NCBI GenBank assembly: GCA_018656855.1
Contig: JABHYP010000474.1
Location: 1-6,987, forward strand
Reading direction: 5' to 3'
DNA length: 6,987 nt
Source: Candidatus Latescibacterota bacterium
Lineage (GTDB): Bacteria; Latescibacterota; Latescibacteria; Latescibacterales; Latescibacteraceae
A model generated the notes under the pieces. The model saw only the letters and a list, made by a program, of their open reading frames with translations, was not told where the DNA came from and made no database searches. Position numbers and translations under genes: made by a program. This document shows, in pieces, positions 6,047-6,987 of the stretch. How positions within the stretch are numbered: the first letter of the stretch is position 1; the number at the start of each line of letters is the position of its first letter.

Positions 6047-6112
6047 CTTACTAAATTCCTTACTAAATATTCCATATTCCAGATTTTTCTTTTACATTTT
6101 ACACTTTTGCAC
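6047..6112. repeat. Cluster of short tandem duplications in the flgC downstream spacer
   Basis: Three different duplications lie side by side in the 104-nt spacer. CTTACTAAAT occurs at 6047-6056 and 6059-6068 (10 bp, 12-bp period). ATATTCC occurs twice in tandem at 6067-6080. An array of TTTTACA, TTTTACAC and TTTTGCAC fills 6090-6112. All are perfect or nearly so. This looks like replication slippage in unconstrained DNA, though an array of binding sites is possible. Confidence 0.7.
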
Positions 6113-6136
6113 TCACACGTCCACTTTCATATCTTA

Positions 6137-6664
6137 TTATATTTCCAGTGACCTTGATATCATTTGTTTTGCAGAGTTGATAACGGTTATGTTCGCATCA
6201 AATGCCCGGTTCGCTACCATCATATCAACCATTTCTTCCACTATATTAATATCCGGATAGGTTACATATCCCTCGGCATTGGCATCCGGATGAGATGGAT
6301 CATAGACAACGTTATTTTTCATATTTGGTATATCGATTTCCTCACCCTCAACCAGTGGAGTTATTTTCTTTCCCTTTCCCAGAGGTTCTACTTCCGAGAT
6401 ATGCCCGTGGCGCGTGTGCTTCATCTTCTGCATAGCATTATTCAGCGCAAGAGGAAACGGCTTTTCCGGGTCGGACTTCATGACAACCTGTTTGCGAAGA
6501 TACGGATTACCATTACCGTCAACATTAGTAACCGACATATTTGCAATGTTCGAGGATATAGCATCAAGCCTTTTACGCTGGGCAGTCATTCCCGAGGCCG
6601 CAATATCAATCGAACGGTAAATGTTTCCCCTGAAGAGGCTTTCCATGTGACTGATATTTTTCAT
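6137..6664 (-). CDS. flgC: Flagellar proximal rod protein FlgC
   Basis: Component of the proximal rod that crosses the periplasm. It is exported by the flagellar type III apparatus and assembled on FliE and FlgB. The 175-aa product shows the family's N-terminal rod motif, SIDIAASGMTAQRKRLDAIS then SNIANM (18-43), the PYLRKQVVM segment (54-62), VVYDPSHPDANAEGYV (119-134), and the C-terminal helix INIVEEMVDMMVANRAF to the end. It is longer than typical FlgC (about 135-150), with a leader of roughly ten residues and an expanded, charged middle section (about 65-118). The ATG at 6664 has AAAGGAAAG 11 nt upstream. A second ATG at codon 7 lacks a ribosome site. It starts 46 nt after the flgB stop. 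Confidence 0.97.
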   Translation of the reverse strand: MKNISHMESLFRGNIYRSIDIAASGMTAQRKRLDAISSNIANMSVTNVDGNGNPYLRKQVVMKSDPEKPFPLALNNAMQKMKHTRHGHISEVEPLGKGKKITPLVEGEEIDIPNMKNNVVYDPSHPDANAEGYVTYPDINIVEEMVDMMVANRAFDANITVINSAKQMISRSLEI

Positions 6665-6675
6665 ATTACTTATAA

Positions 6676-6684
6676 CTTTCCTTT
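6676..6684 (-). promoter_or_regulatory. Shine-Dalgarno site for flgC
   Basis: AAAGGAAAG on the minus strand lies 11 nt before the ATG at 6664. It supports the first ATG over the ATG six codons downstream. Confidence 0.55.
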
Positions 6685-6710
6685 ATTTCGCCCCATGAGC
6701 GAGTAAAACT

Positions 6711-6987
6711 TTATCGTCTTCCGCGAATACACATTCTAAGCTGATTGAACCTGTTATTCAAAAGTTTCGATCCCATGTTGAAATCAAGTTGAACCTTTGC
6801 CAGATCAACCATCTCCTGGTCAATGTTGACATTGTTTATACCGTTCCAGTACCCGTTTTCAACCTTTTCTACATTAGGCTTTATGTTCCTTACCCAGTTC
6901 GGGTCCGGCATATGACGGGGATCTGTTCGTTTCAAATTCATCCTGTCCATCTTTACAGCCTGTTTCAATACCTCGTCAAAACTGACA
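6711..6987 (-). CDS. flgB: Flagellar proximal rod protein FlgB, 5' end cut by window edge
   Basis: FlgB is a proximal rod protein that assembles with FlgC, FlgF and FliE. The frame is open to the window edge, giving the last 91 codons plus stop of a protein usually about 130 aa. A TTG at 6968 is not the real start, because the frame continues upstream with VSFDEV. The visible part has the variable middle followed by the diagnostic C-terminal block: GINNVNIDQEMVDLAKVQLD (about 48-67 of the visible part), then LLNNRFNQLRMCI. The NNV-(D/N)-x-(D)-x-EM pattern followed by a helix ending in FxxLR is typical of FlgB. The position just before flgC fits the conserved flgBC pair. The basic tail RGRR at the end is slightly unusual. 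Confidence 0.93.
   Translation of the reverse strand, partial: VSFDEVLKQAVKMDRMNLKRTDPRHMPDPNWVRNIKPNVEKVENGYWNGINNVNIDQEMVDLAKVQLDFNMGSKLLNNRFNQLRMCIRGRR

Noticed and set aside
6164..6706. 180-codon open frame on the plus strand opposite flgC
   Set aside because: It is fully antisense to the well-supported flgC and its translation is rich in Arg, His, Ile and Phe without domain-like pattern. I treat it as a shadow of flgC.

Overview
The window is one stretch of a bacterial flagellar basal-body operon, read entirely from the minus strand, so transcription runs from high to low coordinates. In transcription order it holds the 3' part of flgB (6711 to past 6987), flgC, a small gene of unknown function, a membrane-anchored SLT-type lytic transglycosylase, fliE, fliF, fliG, fliH, and the 5' two-thirds of fliI, cut by the window start. 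The order flgB-flgC-fliE-fliF-fliG-fliH-fliI is the widespread 'fla/che' arrangement. The departure from it is the two-gene insert between flgC and fliE.

The organism is a flagellated bacterium with moderately AT-rich DNA and very AT-rich spacers. It uses AGGAGG-like Shine-Dalgarno sites and frequent TTG/GTG starts (lytic transglycosylase, fliH and fliE). The sequence alone does not fix the phylum. The genes resemble those of several deep-branching lineages, and nothing in the window is an rRNA, tRNA or lineage marker.

The genes form an assembly series. FliF makes the MS ring in the inner membrane. FliG sits on it as the rotor torque ring. FliE joins the MS ring to the rod, and FlgB and FlgC are proximal rod proteins. 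The lytic transglycosylase probably opens the peptidoglycan for the rod. FliH and FliI are the stator-like regulator and the ATPase of the flagellar type III export apparatus.

The operon is loosely packed: most spacers are 46 to 157 nt. Two hold good sigma-70-like promoter candidates: one upstream of fliE (TTGACA, 17 nt, TAAATT, preceded by long A-tracts) and one upstream of fliI (TTGACA, 16 nt, TATATT, with a perfect 8+8 bp palindrome over the -35). The flgC/small-gene spacer is filled with short tandem duplications. I found no RNA gene, insertion sequence, CRISPR array or convincing intrinsic terminator, and no clearly new multi-gene system. The most notable content is the small unknown gene coupled to the lytic transglycosylase inside the rod/MS-ring gene block.
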